NCBI GenBank assembly: GCA_022641095.1
Contig: JALCDB010000001.1
Coordinates: forward strand, 1-64,000
DNA: 64,000 bases
Source: Bacilli bacterium
GTDB taxonomy: Bacteria; Bacillota_I; Bacilli_A; RFN20; CAG-826
Direction: 5' to 3'
Every line of letters starts with the position of its first letter. The stretch's first letter is position 1. Below are positions 30,116 through 38,524 of the stretch, piece by piece. Under the pieces are notes generated by a model. The model searched no databases. It worked only from the letters and a program-made list of their open reading frames with translations, and had not been told where the DNA came from. Position numbers and translations under genes: made by a program.

Positions 30116-30716
30116 CCGCATCACCTCCACTTTCTACATACTTTTTCAAATAGTTAATAATCGATTCAAAATCATCGATGTAATTCGCACCAATGACCTC
30201 TTTTTGGTTTTTGTATTCCTTGGCTTTTTCTAGATATGACTTTGGATAGACATTCTCGAATTTGCCAGTTTCATCATAGTGAGCAAGTAGCCCACGAATA
30301 CGATAAAGATGATAAAGTTTCTTACTAAACTCTTTTAGTCGCACATATTTTTCAAAATAATCGATGTTTCTTTGAACCCATATTTTAACGGACTTACTCC
30401 AGTCAATTTTCGTAATTGATAAGAATTGATCTTTAAAACATTCGTCTAGATAGATAAGACTTTTATCTAGGCAAAGCACTTCGTCATTAAAAATAACCAA
30501 GTAATCGAGCAAGGAATCATCAAATGCCATCTTCCTTTTGAAAGACGAAATATCAAAGGCAAAGATGTCATCGCCATTTGCCTTATCAATTATGATTCCA
30601 GGATTACCATCAAGCACCACAATATAGTCATTGTCACTATCATTATTTTCAAAGCCAAACGCATATGAGCCACAACGGTACTTAGCTAGTACCTTAAATC
30701 CTTGAAATGTTTCCAT
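30108..30716 (-). CDS. Nucleotidyltransferase-fold protein (phage moron)
   Basis: 202 residues from the ATG at 30716 (METFQGFKVLAKYRCGSYAF). The motif GSYAFGFENNDSDNDYIVVL carries the GS and D-x-D pair of the polymerase-beta-type nucleotidyltransferase fold, and IFAFDISSF supplies the third acidic residue, so the active site seems intact. The C-terminal 110 residues are helical. The pattern is nearest to COG3541/RlaP-like enzymes of unknown substrate. It sits between receptor-binding and lysis genes, where phages place exclusion, toxin or lysogenic-conversion genes. The longer frame upstream is antisense-like and lacks a site. Confidence 0.7.
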   Translation of the reverse strand: METFQGFKVLAKYRCGSYAFGFENNDSDNDYIVVLDGNPGIIIDKANGDDIFAFDISSFKRKMAFDDSLLDYLVIFNDEVLCLDKSLIYLDECFKDQFLSITKIDWSKSVKIWVQRNIDYFEKYVRLKEFSKKLYHLYRIRGLLAHYDETGKFENVYPKSYLEKAKEYKNQKEVIGANYIDDFESIINYLKKYVESGGDADG

Positions 30717-30720
30717 TGCG

Positions 30721-31512
30721 TTACCTATAACAAGCAATGGCCTTGACATTGTGAGTGGTTTCACTAACGCCAATAACCATTTGGTTAGTCTCTGGTAGGA
30801 ATTCAAGAGTCATAAGGCATTGGGCTGTACCAGAATAATAAATGGTTGATGTCATCGAGGTATTGTTACCAATATTAATCCCGGATACTACTACATACTG
30901 GTTAAGAATATGAACAACGACTATACTTTTCTCTAAAATGGCTTTTTTAATATTAGGAAAATAGAAATATTTTCCGCTTTGATGGGAAGGTGAAGAACGC
31001 CACATAGTAAAGTTGTCATCGACATAATCTTTTGATTGTTGAACGCTTTCTTTAATGGCCGTACCGCATGATTTTATTTTCGTGGGTGCGTAACTCGTAT
31101 CGAGAGTGAGTGCCGTTGTAGTCTTAGTATACCTTGCAATTGCAAACTGGTACTTTGAACCACCATTTTGGAGGTTCTCTTGAGTAAGAGTCGGATAAGT
31201 GCCAGCTGTTTCTATTTTTTCTAAAGACACACTATTGGTAGCTAGATTCACGGTCACGCAGATATAACCATATTTTGTGGAATCCAAAGAGATATAAACG
31301 GATGTTCCGCTCTCGACATATATTCTTCGCCCATAGATCATCACATAGCCATCCGTAAAATTAATGTAGTTATTGGCAGCAGTACACGTGACCCCACTGC
31401 CGAGACTTTCCATGATTCCAGCTTTGATTAAGTCTCCACAATGGAAATTGAAATCGGCATCCTGCTTGGAAGTAACCGATGAACCATCGAAGGTTATTTT
31501 AAGTAGTCCCAT
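30721..31512 (-). CDS. Tail/baseplate protein, receptor-binding candidate
   Basis: 263-residue beta-rich protein following the baseplate hub gene. The N-terminus MGLLKITFDGSSVTSKQDAD and the YGRRIYVESGTSVYISLD region resemble the early part of upper-baseplate and tail-fibre proteins of Gram-positive phages. The C-terminal half is Ser/Thr-rich and variable-looking. Its ATG overlaps the stop of the upstream gene (TAATG). The function is inferred from position; no catalytic motif is visible. Confidence 0.65.
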   Translation of the reverse strand: MGLLKITFDGSSVTSKQDADFNFHCGDLIKAGIMESLGSGVTCTAANNYINFTDGYVMIYGRRIYVESGTSVYISLDSTKYGYICVTVNLATNSVSLEKIETAGTYPTLTQENLQNGGSKYQFAIARYTKTTTALTLDTSYAPTKIKSCGTAIKESVQQSKDYVDDNFTMWRSSPSHQSGKYFYFPNIKKAILEKSIVVVHILNQYVVVSGINIGNNTSMTSTIYYSGTAQCLMTLEFLPETNQMVIGVSETTHNVKAIACYR

Positions 31513-32576
31513 TATTCGTTCCTCCTATTTAATAATTTCATTTTTTCAGTCAACTTGATTCGATGTTCGCCAAGGGTGACTGAAGCAATGACGAATGAAT
31601 TTTTAAACGACAACCTCGTGACCAAAGTATCATAGGTTTTGTTTTCGCCCACGAAACTCACAAAATCCCCAACCTCAAAGTTCCTATATGGAGCAATGGT
31701 TGAGTTGGCTATAGTGATATTAAAAGTGATATTATGATCCAAACTCGAGTTCAGTAGGCTTTCCGTGGCCTTACTGGCGAGATTTAGGTAATCGTTGTCC
31801 GAATACTTCTCGTATTTAAAATATGCCTTAGAAGGCCTATTTTCCACGAGTGGGTTCGTTCCGATTGTGCCATCGTTAAGCATGACATAAGAGATTATCG
31901 TCTTATATGAGGTGTTGTCGGATTTTGGCACATAGATGATTTCGTTAATCGATTCCTCATCCGTATCGTTAATTACAAGGTCGGAAAGAGCACCAAGGTT
32001 ATAGCGAATCGCTAGTCCCTTAGTGACATCAATCGCCTTGATTAGTATTTTGGAAATCTGTCCATCATCATAGATGAGTTCATAGGCAAGTCGAACCGAG
32101 AACTCCTTCATTATGGTTTCGTTTAAGTCCACAATTGATTCGAGGGTATCATCATCGAAAGTGAGTGAGCCATATTTAGAAGTCTTGTTTTGAAACAAAA
32201 GGTAGGTCATTTTTTTATGCCTATCAATCGTGTTATAGAAAGTGGACTTAATGATGTTAAGAATATAGTCACCAACATTCTCATTATTGAGATTTGCCAC
32301 CGGAACTTTAATATCAAATTTTGATATGAAGTCATAGGCTTGAATACTTGTTGTGAATTCATCGCTACTTTCAATTGTCGTGATGCTTCCGACAAAGGTC
32401 ATGAGCTCGTTTTTAATGACGAGCAAATCCCCTACTTCAGCGTTGATATTAACTTTGTTAATAACAAGGCTAGACTTCTGGGGAATAACCGAGTCGATGA
32501 CGATTTCAAAATCATTGCTAAGAAACGCATAGTCTTTGACTTTCAAGGAGAGTCCATCGAGAAAAGTTACATTCAT
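31512..32576 (-). CDS. Baseplate hub / tail protein (Gp37-like)
   Basis: 354-residue protein next to the distal tail gene. Its plan, an N-terminal beta domain (VKDYAFLSNDFEIVID), a linker and a C-terminal barrel with FEVGDFVSFVGENKTYDTLV, fits the siphovirus hub family that caps the tail tube. No peptidase catalytic motif is evident, so I do not call it an endopeptidase. It starts 1 bp after the upstream gene stop with AGG-rich sequence before it. Function is by position and fold. Confidence 0.68.
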   Translation of the reverse strand: MNVTFLDGLSLKVKDYAFLSNDFEIVIDSVIPQKSSLVINKVNINAEVGDLLVIKNELMTFVGSITTIESSDEFTTSIQAYDFISKFDIKVPVANLNNENVGDYILNIIKSTFYNTIDRHKKMTYLLFQNKTSKYGSLTFDDDTLESIVDLNETIMKEFSVRLAYELIYDDGQISKILIKAIDVTKGLAIRYNLGALSDLVINDTDEESINEIIYVPKSDNTSYKTIISYVMLNDGTIGTNPLVENRPSKAYFKYEKYSDNDYLNLASKATESLLNSSLDHNITFNITIANSTIAPYRNFEVGDFVSFVGENKTYDTLVTRLSFKNSFVIASVTLGEHRIKLTEKMKLLNRRNE

Positions 32577-32577
32577 A

Positions 32578-33411
32578 TTAATTTGCTATATAGCCCTCCA
32601 AGAAAGATATCGAACATTTGGTTTTCTTGCTCACTCCTGGTTCAAAATGTAAATCGTATGTGCCTACTGGAAGGAAGAGGAAGTTATCGCAAGTGAAGTC
32701 TTGCTTGTCGTAAATGTTAGTCGTAACACCATTGATGGTTTCTTCAATCTTCTGATCAGTTGGATCACTTTCAATTTCAAGGGTGGTATCACTTCTTGAA
32801 AGAATCAATCGAAGTTTGGAAACTACCACACCCTCCTTTTCTATTGAGAGCGTTGGATTATCAACTGCTCCTTGAATGAGAATTCGCATTGGAGCTTTAA
32901 ACATTCCACTATTCGTCACACTCTTTCTTCCATTAAAGGTTGTGGAGTAAATGAATGGATAAGGATATGGATACACCTTCTTGTTTGTGTTTTCGTCCAC
33001 TTCGATCTCGGTCGACTTCTTCACAATCCATAACGAGAGTTTCTCAAGAACCAAGGAACTCTTGATTGTTCCAGCTTCAAGTTGACCCTTTGTGCAGGAC
33101 TTTATGTCAACATAGCAATACTTTGTATTGTTTGAAACATAATACAATCTTAGCGACTTGCTTTTCCTAACGAACTCAAGCCACTTCGCAAAACCAACAT
33201 ATCCTTCAAGAAAGATGAGGTTGAGGTTGATTTCGCTCAACGGCAAAGTCTTATTGGTCACGAGATAGGTGTTATCATACTTTTGATGTTCGACATCATA
33301 CTCGAAGCCTAGCCCGTCAAGGGAATCGATGAGCGTATTGCATCGGTAGTCCAGAAAGAAGGTGCTACCGACATCGTTAACTAAATAAAGAGAACGCATA
33401 TTAGTAAGCAC
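32578..33411 (-). CDS. Distal tail protein (Dit-like)
   Basis: 277 residues. The N-terminus MRSLYLVNDVGSTFFLDYRC followed by SLDGLGFEYDVEHQKYDNTY has the strand pattern of siphovirus Dit proteins, and the C-terminal half is a galectin-like barrel ending in VGTYDLHFEPGVSKKTKCSI. Two in-frame starts exist; the ATG giving MRSLYL, a few codons in (33399), is the better match because AGGAGG-type sequence (gtgcttactaat region) overlaps the tape-measure stop. It lies between the tape measure and the hub gene, the usual Dit position. Confidence 0.75.
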   Translation of the reverse strand: MLTNMRSLYLVNDVGSTFFLDYRCNTLIDSLDGLGFEYDVEHQKYDNTYLVTNKTLPLSEINLNLIFLEGYVGFAKWLEFVRKSKSLRLYYVSNNTKYCYVDIKSCTKGQLEAGTIKSSLVLEKLSLWIVKKSTEIEVDENTNKKVYPYPYPFIYSTTFNGRKSVTNSGMFKAPMRILIQGAVDNPTLSIEKEGVVVSKLRLILSRSDTTLEIESDPTDQKIEETINGVTTNIYDKQDFTCDNFLFLPVGTYDLHFEPGVSKKTKCSISFLEGYIAN

Positions 33412-35716
33412 CTCCTAACGCTTTGTTGATTGTGTCGACATCCACATCGCCACTCGTATTGATGGTGACGTTATTGTTCGTTGTCGAATTGTCGTTTGTG
33501 GAATTGGCATAGGTATTACCTCCGCCATTTGATACGGTCTCCGTAGCTGCACTGCTATTTCCCCAACCGAAGAGATTTCCTATCCAACCGAATATGTTTC
33601 CGACTTTGTCAAAAATCCATTGAATAGCACTCATGATGCCATTAAGTAAGTCAAGAATTGGTTTAAGAATTTGAAACAAAACTTGAAGAACTGGCATGAT
33701 GATTGTCTTAATGACATTTGCGAGTATTTCCAAAACAGGAGATATGAACTCTAGTAAAGTAGATACTACTTGTAAAATATAAAGAATTGGGGTCAATAGC
33801 GTTTCTATTAACGGAGCAAGAATCCCTATTAATGACGAGATTATTTCAATTATGATTCCAATGAAAGTAAAGAGAGGCTCAAGCAAAGCAATAATGATTT
33901 CAAGAATCGGTTCAAGGATCTCTATGAGAATATCTAATAGGTTCACAATGAGCTCAATGATGACACCGAGGATATCTACTATTACCTGGATGATTTCAAT
34001 GACAACGCCAATCACGGAATTTATGAGTTCAACCACCACTTGAATGATTTGTACCACCAAACCGATGATGACCTTTATCACTTCAGCTACAGGAACAAGA
34101 ATCATTTCAATTAATTGAATGACTGGAACAAGAACATCGATGAGCATATTCACAATTTGCTCAACAATAGGCAATAACGATTCGATTAATCCAATCACTA
34201 CATCAACAACGCCCATTAAGGCATCCAAAATCTGATTCAGCGAATTGACTAAAATATCAATAACGACATTCAAAACCTCTATTATTTCATCAAGAATGGG
34301 TTTCAAAGCCGAGATTAACTTATCAATCAACTTCGCTAAAATCGAAAAGACTTCTTGCAACATATCAAAGACTCTTTTAAGAAGAGCTCTAAATGACTCA
34401 TTTTGCAGAAGGATTACTGCAATTATTGCTATAAGAGCAGCCCAACCTGCGGTCGAGGCTTTGACGGCCACCCCCATAATCGAAACTGCACCTTTCACAG
34501 CTGTAAAGGAAGTAACCAAAGTTTTTATCACTGGGATAAGTTTTCCAACAGTAACAAGCACTGGTCCAAGAGCCGTAACGACTCCAAGAAATACCCCAAT
34601 TGTCACCTTCATTCCTTTGGAAAGATTAGTCCACCAGTTAATAAGTTTCTGCACAACTGGAATAACTTTCTCTCGAATAGCGTTTATCACCTTTTCAAGA
34701 GTTGGGAGCAGTGTTGCAGCAAAGCTCATCGCTAAAGCGGATACTGATTGTTTTAGATTATCTAGGGAATCATTAAAAGTACCAGATATATCTGCTTCTT
34801 CTTGGGTATAAATTCCATATTCTTCTGCTTTATCTTTTAGAGAATCCATCTCGCTAGAAGTGGCAGACAAAACTGGTGCGAGTTGAGTACCAAGTTTCTC
34901 ACCAAAGAAATCGTTAGCGACAGCTGTCCTAACCGAGGCATCTTCCACACCAGCTAAAGCATTTCTTATTTTGTCGAATGCTTCTTCGGTGTTTAGCCCA
35001 GCTAAATCTTCAACACTCAGTCCGATCATCGCAAGTGAATCAGCAACGGAGTCACCATTTCCGCTAGCTATAGCACCAAGGATAGAATTGGTCTTTGAAA
35101 GAGCCTTGTCCATATCCTCGGTTGAACTGCCTAGAAGTTTTGCAGCATATTCATATTTTTGCAAAGCCTCAACGGAAATCCCTAGTTTCTTTGCGTTATC
35201 GTTAATCTCATCAACCGTGTTAGCGGTCTTAATTGTTAGAGCGGACAAAGCCGTTCCTGCTGCCACCACTGGAAGAGTGACGTACTTAGTCAAAGAAGAC
35301 CCTACTTTCGCAAGATTCGAATAATTGATATTCCCTAGGGACTTTATCTTCTTATTCGTCTGGTCGAGCTCGGTATTTAGTCGAGCAACTTCCGCTTCAC
35401 TATAAATGACTCCTCTTTCGAGTTTCTTAAATTCACTCTCACTCATCGCTCCGACTTGAACAGCCTTCTTTGCGTTTTCAAGCTGAGAATTTTGTTCCAC
35501 CAATTTTTGTTTAGTTATGGCCAATGTCTGATTAAGAATAGATTGTTTTTCTTTCCATAAATCGATGTTAGAAGAGTCATACTTCAAATTAGCGTTTATG
35601 GCCTTTAAATCTTTAGATTGTTCTTTTAGATCTTTATTAAGAGATGAAAGCTTGGTATCGAGTTCGGTGGTATCTAGACCAAGTTTGATGTTAATTCCAC
35701 GTATTGTTTCTGCCAT
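33401..35716 (-). CDS. Phage tail tape measure protein
   Basis: 771 residues. The N-terminal 130 residues are a coiled coil (LDTKLSSLNKDLKEQSKDLK, then further heptads). A TMP-type region follows (VTLPVVAAGTALSALTIKTA through TEEAFDKIRNALAGVEDASV). A long Val/Ile-rich hydrophobic repeat zone spans about 380-690, with many copies of an I-E/V-I-I-x pattern, and the C-terminal 60 residues are Asn/Thr-rich. It sets tail length. AGGAGGTG stands before the ATG. It follows the frameshifted chaperone genes, as in most siphoviruses. Confidence 0.93.
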   Translation of the reverse strand: MAETIRGINIKLGLDTTELDTKLSSLNKDLKEQSKDLKAINANLKYDSSNIDLWKEKQSILNQTLAITKQKLVEQNSQLENAKKAVQVGAMSESEFKKLERGVIYSEAEVARLNTELDQTNKKIKSLGNINYSNLAKVGSSLTKYVTLPVVAAGTALSALTIKTANTVDEINDNAKKLGISVEALQKYEYAAKLLGSSTEDMDKALSKTNSILGAIASGNGDSVADSLAMIGLSVEDLAGLNTEEAFDKIRNALAGVEDASVRTAVANDFFGEKLGTQLAPVLSATSSEMDSLKDKAEEYGIYTQEEADISGTFNDSLDNLKQSVSALAMSFAATLLPTLEKVINAIREKVIPVVQKLINWWTNLSKGMKVTIGVFLGVVTALGPVLVTVGKLIPVIKTLVTSFTAVKGAVSIMGVAVKASTAGWAALIAIIAVILLQNESFRALLKRVFDMLQEVFSILAKLIDKLISALKPILDEIIEVLNVVIDILVNSLNQILDALMGVVDVVIGLIESLLPIVEQIVNMLIDVLVPVIQLIEMILVPVAEVIKVIIGLVVQIIQVVVELINSVIGVVIEIIQVIVDILGVIIELIVNLLDILIEILEPILEIIIALLEPLFTFIGIIIEIISSLIGILAPLIETLLTPILYILQVVSTLLEFISPVLEILANVIKTIIMPVLQVLFQILKPILDLLNGIMSAIQWIFDKVGNIFGWIGNLFGWGNSSAATETVSNGGGNTYANSTNDNSTTNNNVTINTSGDVDVDTINKALGGAY

Positions 35717-35732
35717 GCTTTCACCTCCTTTC

Positions 35733-35964
35733 TAAAGCAAAAATGCATCAATATCGCTTTGAGAAGCCTTTTTAGAACCACCGCTGATTCCTTGCATTTG
35801 CTCCTTGGCGATGTCGACCATTTCCATATAGACTTCAATATCAAAAAGATCGGCGTCCCTGATTGGAATGCCGATTTGTGCCAAGTTATAGATGATATTG
35901 CTTGTTACACTATGACTTGGCTTATTGTTGTGGGGACTCGTGGTCTCCTGGTGCTTCTTTTTTT
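35733..35964 (-). CDS. Tail assembly chaperone T extension, expressed by frameshift
   Basis: In the +1 (equivalently -2) frame relative to the upstream G gene, about 75 codons are open from the A7 run at 35964-35958 to the TAG at 35733, encoding a tail that includes SNIIYNLAQIGIPIRDADLF and GGSKKASQSDIDAFLL. There is no ATG or ribosome site for separate expression, and a stop codon in this frame lies just before the A-run. The slip must occur in CTAAAAAAAG. G and GT proteins help the tape measure assemble in siphoviruses. Confidence 0.8.
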
Positions 35965-36275
35965 AGTCCTCCTAAAAGGACTCCAATTGCATCAGATAAA
36001 TCTTCGAGTTCCTTCGTGTTGCTTAATACATCAAAATCGAATCCGAGCAAAAACTCCTCGTATGATTCCTTTGTGTAAGGTTTATGTAAAACATAAACGA
36101 TACGGAATAAGACATCGATGATTTTGCCATATTGCCCTTTTTCCTTTTTCTCAGAATCCAGGGTTTGAACATCATCAAAGAGCTCAGTTCCAAAGGTCGA
36201 ACGATAAGTGATGATTGTGCCAAGTGAGGAACGAAGTTTTACTTCCTTCCCACCCAAAGTTACGGTCTTTTCCAT
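35922..36275 (-). CDS. Tail assembly chaperone G protein
   Basis: 117 residues, unshifted product of the G/GT pair. It begins MEKTVTLGGKEVKLRSSLGT, a beta hairpin and helix typical of phage tail chaperones, and ends with GGLKKEAPGDHESPQQ soon after the slippery run CTAAAAAAAG. GAGGG lies seven bases before the ATG. It lies between the major tail protein and the tape measure. A fraction of ribosomes is expected to shift and make the longer GT protein ending at 35733. Confidence 0.8.
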   Translation of the reverse strand: MEKTVTLGGKEVKLRSSLGTIITYRSTFGTELFDDVQTLDSEKKEKGQYGKIIDVLFRIVYVLHKPYTKESYEEFLLGFDFDVLSNTKELEDLSDAIGVLLGGLKKEAPGDHESPQQ

Positions 36276-36278
36276 CTT

Positions 36279-36851
36279 CTATCCCTCAATAACTGGTAAG
36301 ACTGGTGCAACGTCAAGGAATGTCCCATAGTTGCTGTCCCCTACCGATGAAATGACATGGGTTGTGAGATAGTTGCCAGTCTGAATAGGTCTTGCCGTGA
36401 TGTTTAGAGTGATTGCATTAGCCTCGACCGAATCAGTCTTGCTCTTGCTAGATTCACTGATTGGGGTAACCGTGCATAGATAGAACCAGACACGTCTTGC
36501 CTTCGCATCGCCTTGAAACTCAACACCTAAAGCGAATGTCTTGACTGGAGCATTGTTGATTTCAACAAGGTTTCCATTTTCGAGTTTCTTATAACCCAAG
36601 ATGTCAGTCTTGAATTCATCAGAAAGTTCTGTGAGTTTGAGGGTGACGGTTCTTCCAGCGTTTTGAACGAGAGTCGCAATGACTGAATCATCCGCATAAA
36701 CTGGGGTTGAACCACCAACGATATCACTCGTGAACTCTTGAGCACCAAGTAAACGAACTGGTGTAGCGAAAGTCCAGGTTCCATCATTCCCTTGCGTAGC
36801 GAGAGAATAATGTACATTAGTTAGACCAAAGGTCACTTTATTATTTGCCAT
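36279..36851 (-). CDS. Major tail protein (phi13/phage_tail_2 type)
   Basis: 190-residue beta-rich protein that builds the tail tube. The N-terminal VTFGLTNVHYSLATQGNDGT and the central ARRVWFYLCTVTPISESSKS are the family landmarks, with a C-terminal strand LNITARPIQTGNYL. Position between the tail terminator-type gene and the chaperones agrees. Its start overlaps the upstream gene by 11 bp with a GGAGG site inside it (plus strand attcctcc). Confidence 0.87.
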   Translation of the reverse strand: MANNKVTFGLTNVHYSLATQGNDGTWTFATPVRLLGAQEFTSDIVGGSTPVYADDSVIATLVQNAGRTVTLKLTELSDEFKTDILGYKKLENGNLVEINNAPVKTFALGVEFQGDAKARRVWFYLCTVTPISESSKSKTDSVEANAITLNITARPIQTGNYLTTHVISSVGDSNYGTFLDVAPVLPVIEG

Positions 36852-37200
36852 TAATATATTCCTCCATTTTTATTTCGTAGACTCTTGATATCGTTTTATC
36901 TTCATTGCGATACTCAGAGATGACTTGAAATATAAAGTCTTTCTTTAAAAGAGCAGATTCCAACTTTTGCTCCAGTTTCACATCCTTCTTTTTGGTTATT
37001 AGAGAGATTTGATAGTTGGATACATAGTAAGTTGGATGATTGTCGCTAAATGAGGTCGCTCTTTTATTGACCTCAAAATACACGACATAAGGAAGGACTG
37101 GGTTCTCGATAGAATCGTAGGTTGCTTGCCCATAATAGCAGCGTCCATCGGTTAAACCTTTGATTGTGTCAAATAGACAAATGATATCCTTTGCCATCAT
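36841..37200 (-). CDS. Tail terminator/completion-type protein
   Basis: 119 residues. The alpha/beta plan, with YYGQATYDSIENPVLPYVVY, a basic edge, then KKKDVKLEQKLESALLKKDF, matches DUF3168/tail terminator-like proteins of HK97-type phages. It lies between the gp10-like gene and the major tail gene, where such proteins are found. The start overlaps the gp10-like stop by 4 bp; the second Met is an equally possible start. Function by position. Confidence 0.68.
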   Translation of the reverse strand: MMAKDIICLFDTIKGLTDGRCYYGQATYDSIENPVLPYVVYFEVNKRATSFSDNHPTYYVSNYQISLITKKKDVKLEQKLESALLKKDFIFQVISEYRNEDKTISRVYEIKMEEYINGK

Positions 37201-37583
37201 TTACCTCCCTTAATGATTTCGTTCATGTCTTCGAGCATTTCTGGAGTAAACGTGTCGTAGGCCGGCCTCATAAAAGGCTTAGCTGCAACTTGCTTGCCAC
37301 TTCGATGTCTAAAACCAAACTCAAGTAGATGAATAAGAGTTCCTTTTGAACGAGAATAGATGATGACGATACGATTCGTACCCTCACCATAGATTTCTTT
37401 TACAAAACTATCGGCCAACGGATCTTTGCCACCACTCCTAGGAGCGTGTGTTTTGATATAGTCGATAATCTTGTCAGCTGTTTCGTCTAGTAAAGCATCA
37501 ATGCCTAGATTGACCTTCAAAGTATATTCGCCCACGATTGAGCCGATTTCCTCACCGACTTCATCAAGTTGAACATTCTTCAT
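37197..37583 (-). CDS. HK97 gp10-like tail completion protein
   Basis: 128 residues. The features APRSGGKDPLADSF and GTLIHLLEFGFRHRSGKQVA, followed by AKPFMRPAYDTF, are the standard HK97-gp10 pattern. It joins head and tail. It overlaps the head-closure gene upstream by 20 bp and the next gene downstream by 4 bp. Confidence 0.88.
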   Translation of the reverse strand: MKNVQLDEVGEEIGSIVGEYTLKVNLGIDALLDETADKIIDYIKTHAPRSGGKDPLADSFVKEIYGEGTNRIVIIYSRSKGTLIHLLEFGFRHRSGKQVAAKPFMRPAYDTFTPEMLEDMNEIIKGGK

Positions 37584-37902
37584 TTAGGCTGACCTCGACA
37601 TCGCTTTTTGAAAGATAGAGTTCAATAAATTGTCCGTTTTGATAGGTTCTTTCTATAAGAAAGGTTTCCCCATTAATCGAGACATACTTACTGCCGTCAA
37701 ATAGGATCGATTGAATCGAGACCTTGAACTCCACATTCTTTCCTATTTCAAGGGAAGATTTGTATTGGTTCGTAGTCAAAGACGAAACGCTCCCAATGAC
37801 TTCTTTTTTGCTTTCAACAACATATTTCTTGTTGCCGATTTCGTCATAAGATGATGTGACCACTAATAGTAAGAGGCGAGCATTTGGTGAGTTAGGAAAC
37901 AT
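37564..37902 (-). CDS. Phage head closure / head-tail adaptor protein
   Basis: 112 residues from the ATG at 37902 (MFPNSPNARLLLLVVTSSYD), chosen because GGAGG lies six bases upstream; the frame continues five codons earlier without a site. The beta-barrel pattern with GKNVEFKVSIQSILFDGSKY and a final IELYLSKSDVE strand matches SPP1 gp16/HK97 gp7-like head closure proteins. It sits between the connector and gp10-like genes. Confidence 0.75.
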   Translation of the reverse strand: MFPNSPNARLLLLVVTSSYDEIGNKKYVVESKKEVIGSVSSLTTNQYKSSLEIGKNVEFKVSIQSILFDGSKYVSINGETFLIERTYQNGQFIELYLSKSDVEVSLNEECST

Positions 37903-38194
37903 TGGATGCCTCCACATTTGAAAGCGTAAGCTGCCTTAAAAGGAAGTAATAGCTTTCAGGGAGTTCCTTGACACTTCCATCATTAGTAAAGCCATAAAAA
38001 GTCTTACAATAAATTAATATCAAAGCTTGGACTAGTCCATTGTCAGTCTCCACCACGTCCGCACTCACACCAGCAGAGCGAATCATACTTTTGCAAGATT
38101 GGATGTGAAGAACAATTTCATCGTCCGCATATGTTTCCTCGAGAGGAATCATCAATGCCTTCTTGACCTTATTTTTGATTTCTACATCACTCAT
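37892..38194 (-). CDS. Head-tail connector protein (gp6-like)
   Basis: 100-residue all-helical protein: VKKALMIPLEETYADDEIVL, then the SCKSMIRSAGVSADVVE loop and a C-terminal LQALILIYCKTFYGF helix, as in gp6-like adaptors that dock under the portal. GGAAATGAGTG-type sequence precedes the ATG. Upstream lies a 330-bp purine-rich repeat region separating it from the capsid gene. Confidence 0.82.
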   Translation of the reverse strand: MSDVEIKNKVKKALMIPLEETYADDEIVLHIQSCKSMIRSAGVSADVVETDNGLVQALILIYCKTFYGFTNDGSVKELPESYYFLLRQLTLSNVEASNVS

Positions 38195-38235
38195 TTCCTC
38201 AATACTCCTTATTACATTTATTGCTTAATTGTCCG

Positions 38236-38450
38236 TTCATTGTTCCGTTTTACTCATACTCATTTCATTTCATTATTCCTTTTTACTTGTACTTTTTTCA
38301 TTGTTCCTTTCTACTTTTTTAGCATTGCCTCGCCAGAGCTCCGAAGAGATAACTACGCTTGGTTCAATTTCGTTGTACCTTTTTACTCATTTCCGTTCAT
38401 TGTACTTTTTTACTTTTACTCTTTTCTTTTCATTGTGCCTTTTTACTTGT
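38236..38450 (-). repeat. Six degenerate copies of a purine-rich ~20-bp motif, mostly ~30 bp apart
   Basis: On the minus strand a motif close to GTAAAAAGGNACAATGAA occurs near 38450, 38416, 38390, 38316, 38290 and 38254. Most copies contain a ribosome-site-like AAAAGG followed by ATG and then a stop within 5 codons (for example MKRKE and MNGNE). It fills the gap between capsid and connector genes; the copies are too degenerate and too short for CRISPR. A 45-bp non-repeat insert lies between copies 3 and 4. Confidence 0.6.
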
Positions 38451-38524
38451 TCTTACCACGTAGTGACTCTCGCTAAAACGTGGCCACACCATTATCTAAA
38501 ATCGATTACTCGATTAAAGATTCA

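Noticed and set aside
38236-38450. CRISPR-like spacing of repeats
   Set aside because: Copies are degenerate, low-complexity, not palindromic and have variable spacing; no cas genes.
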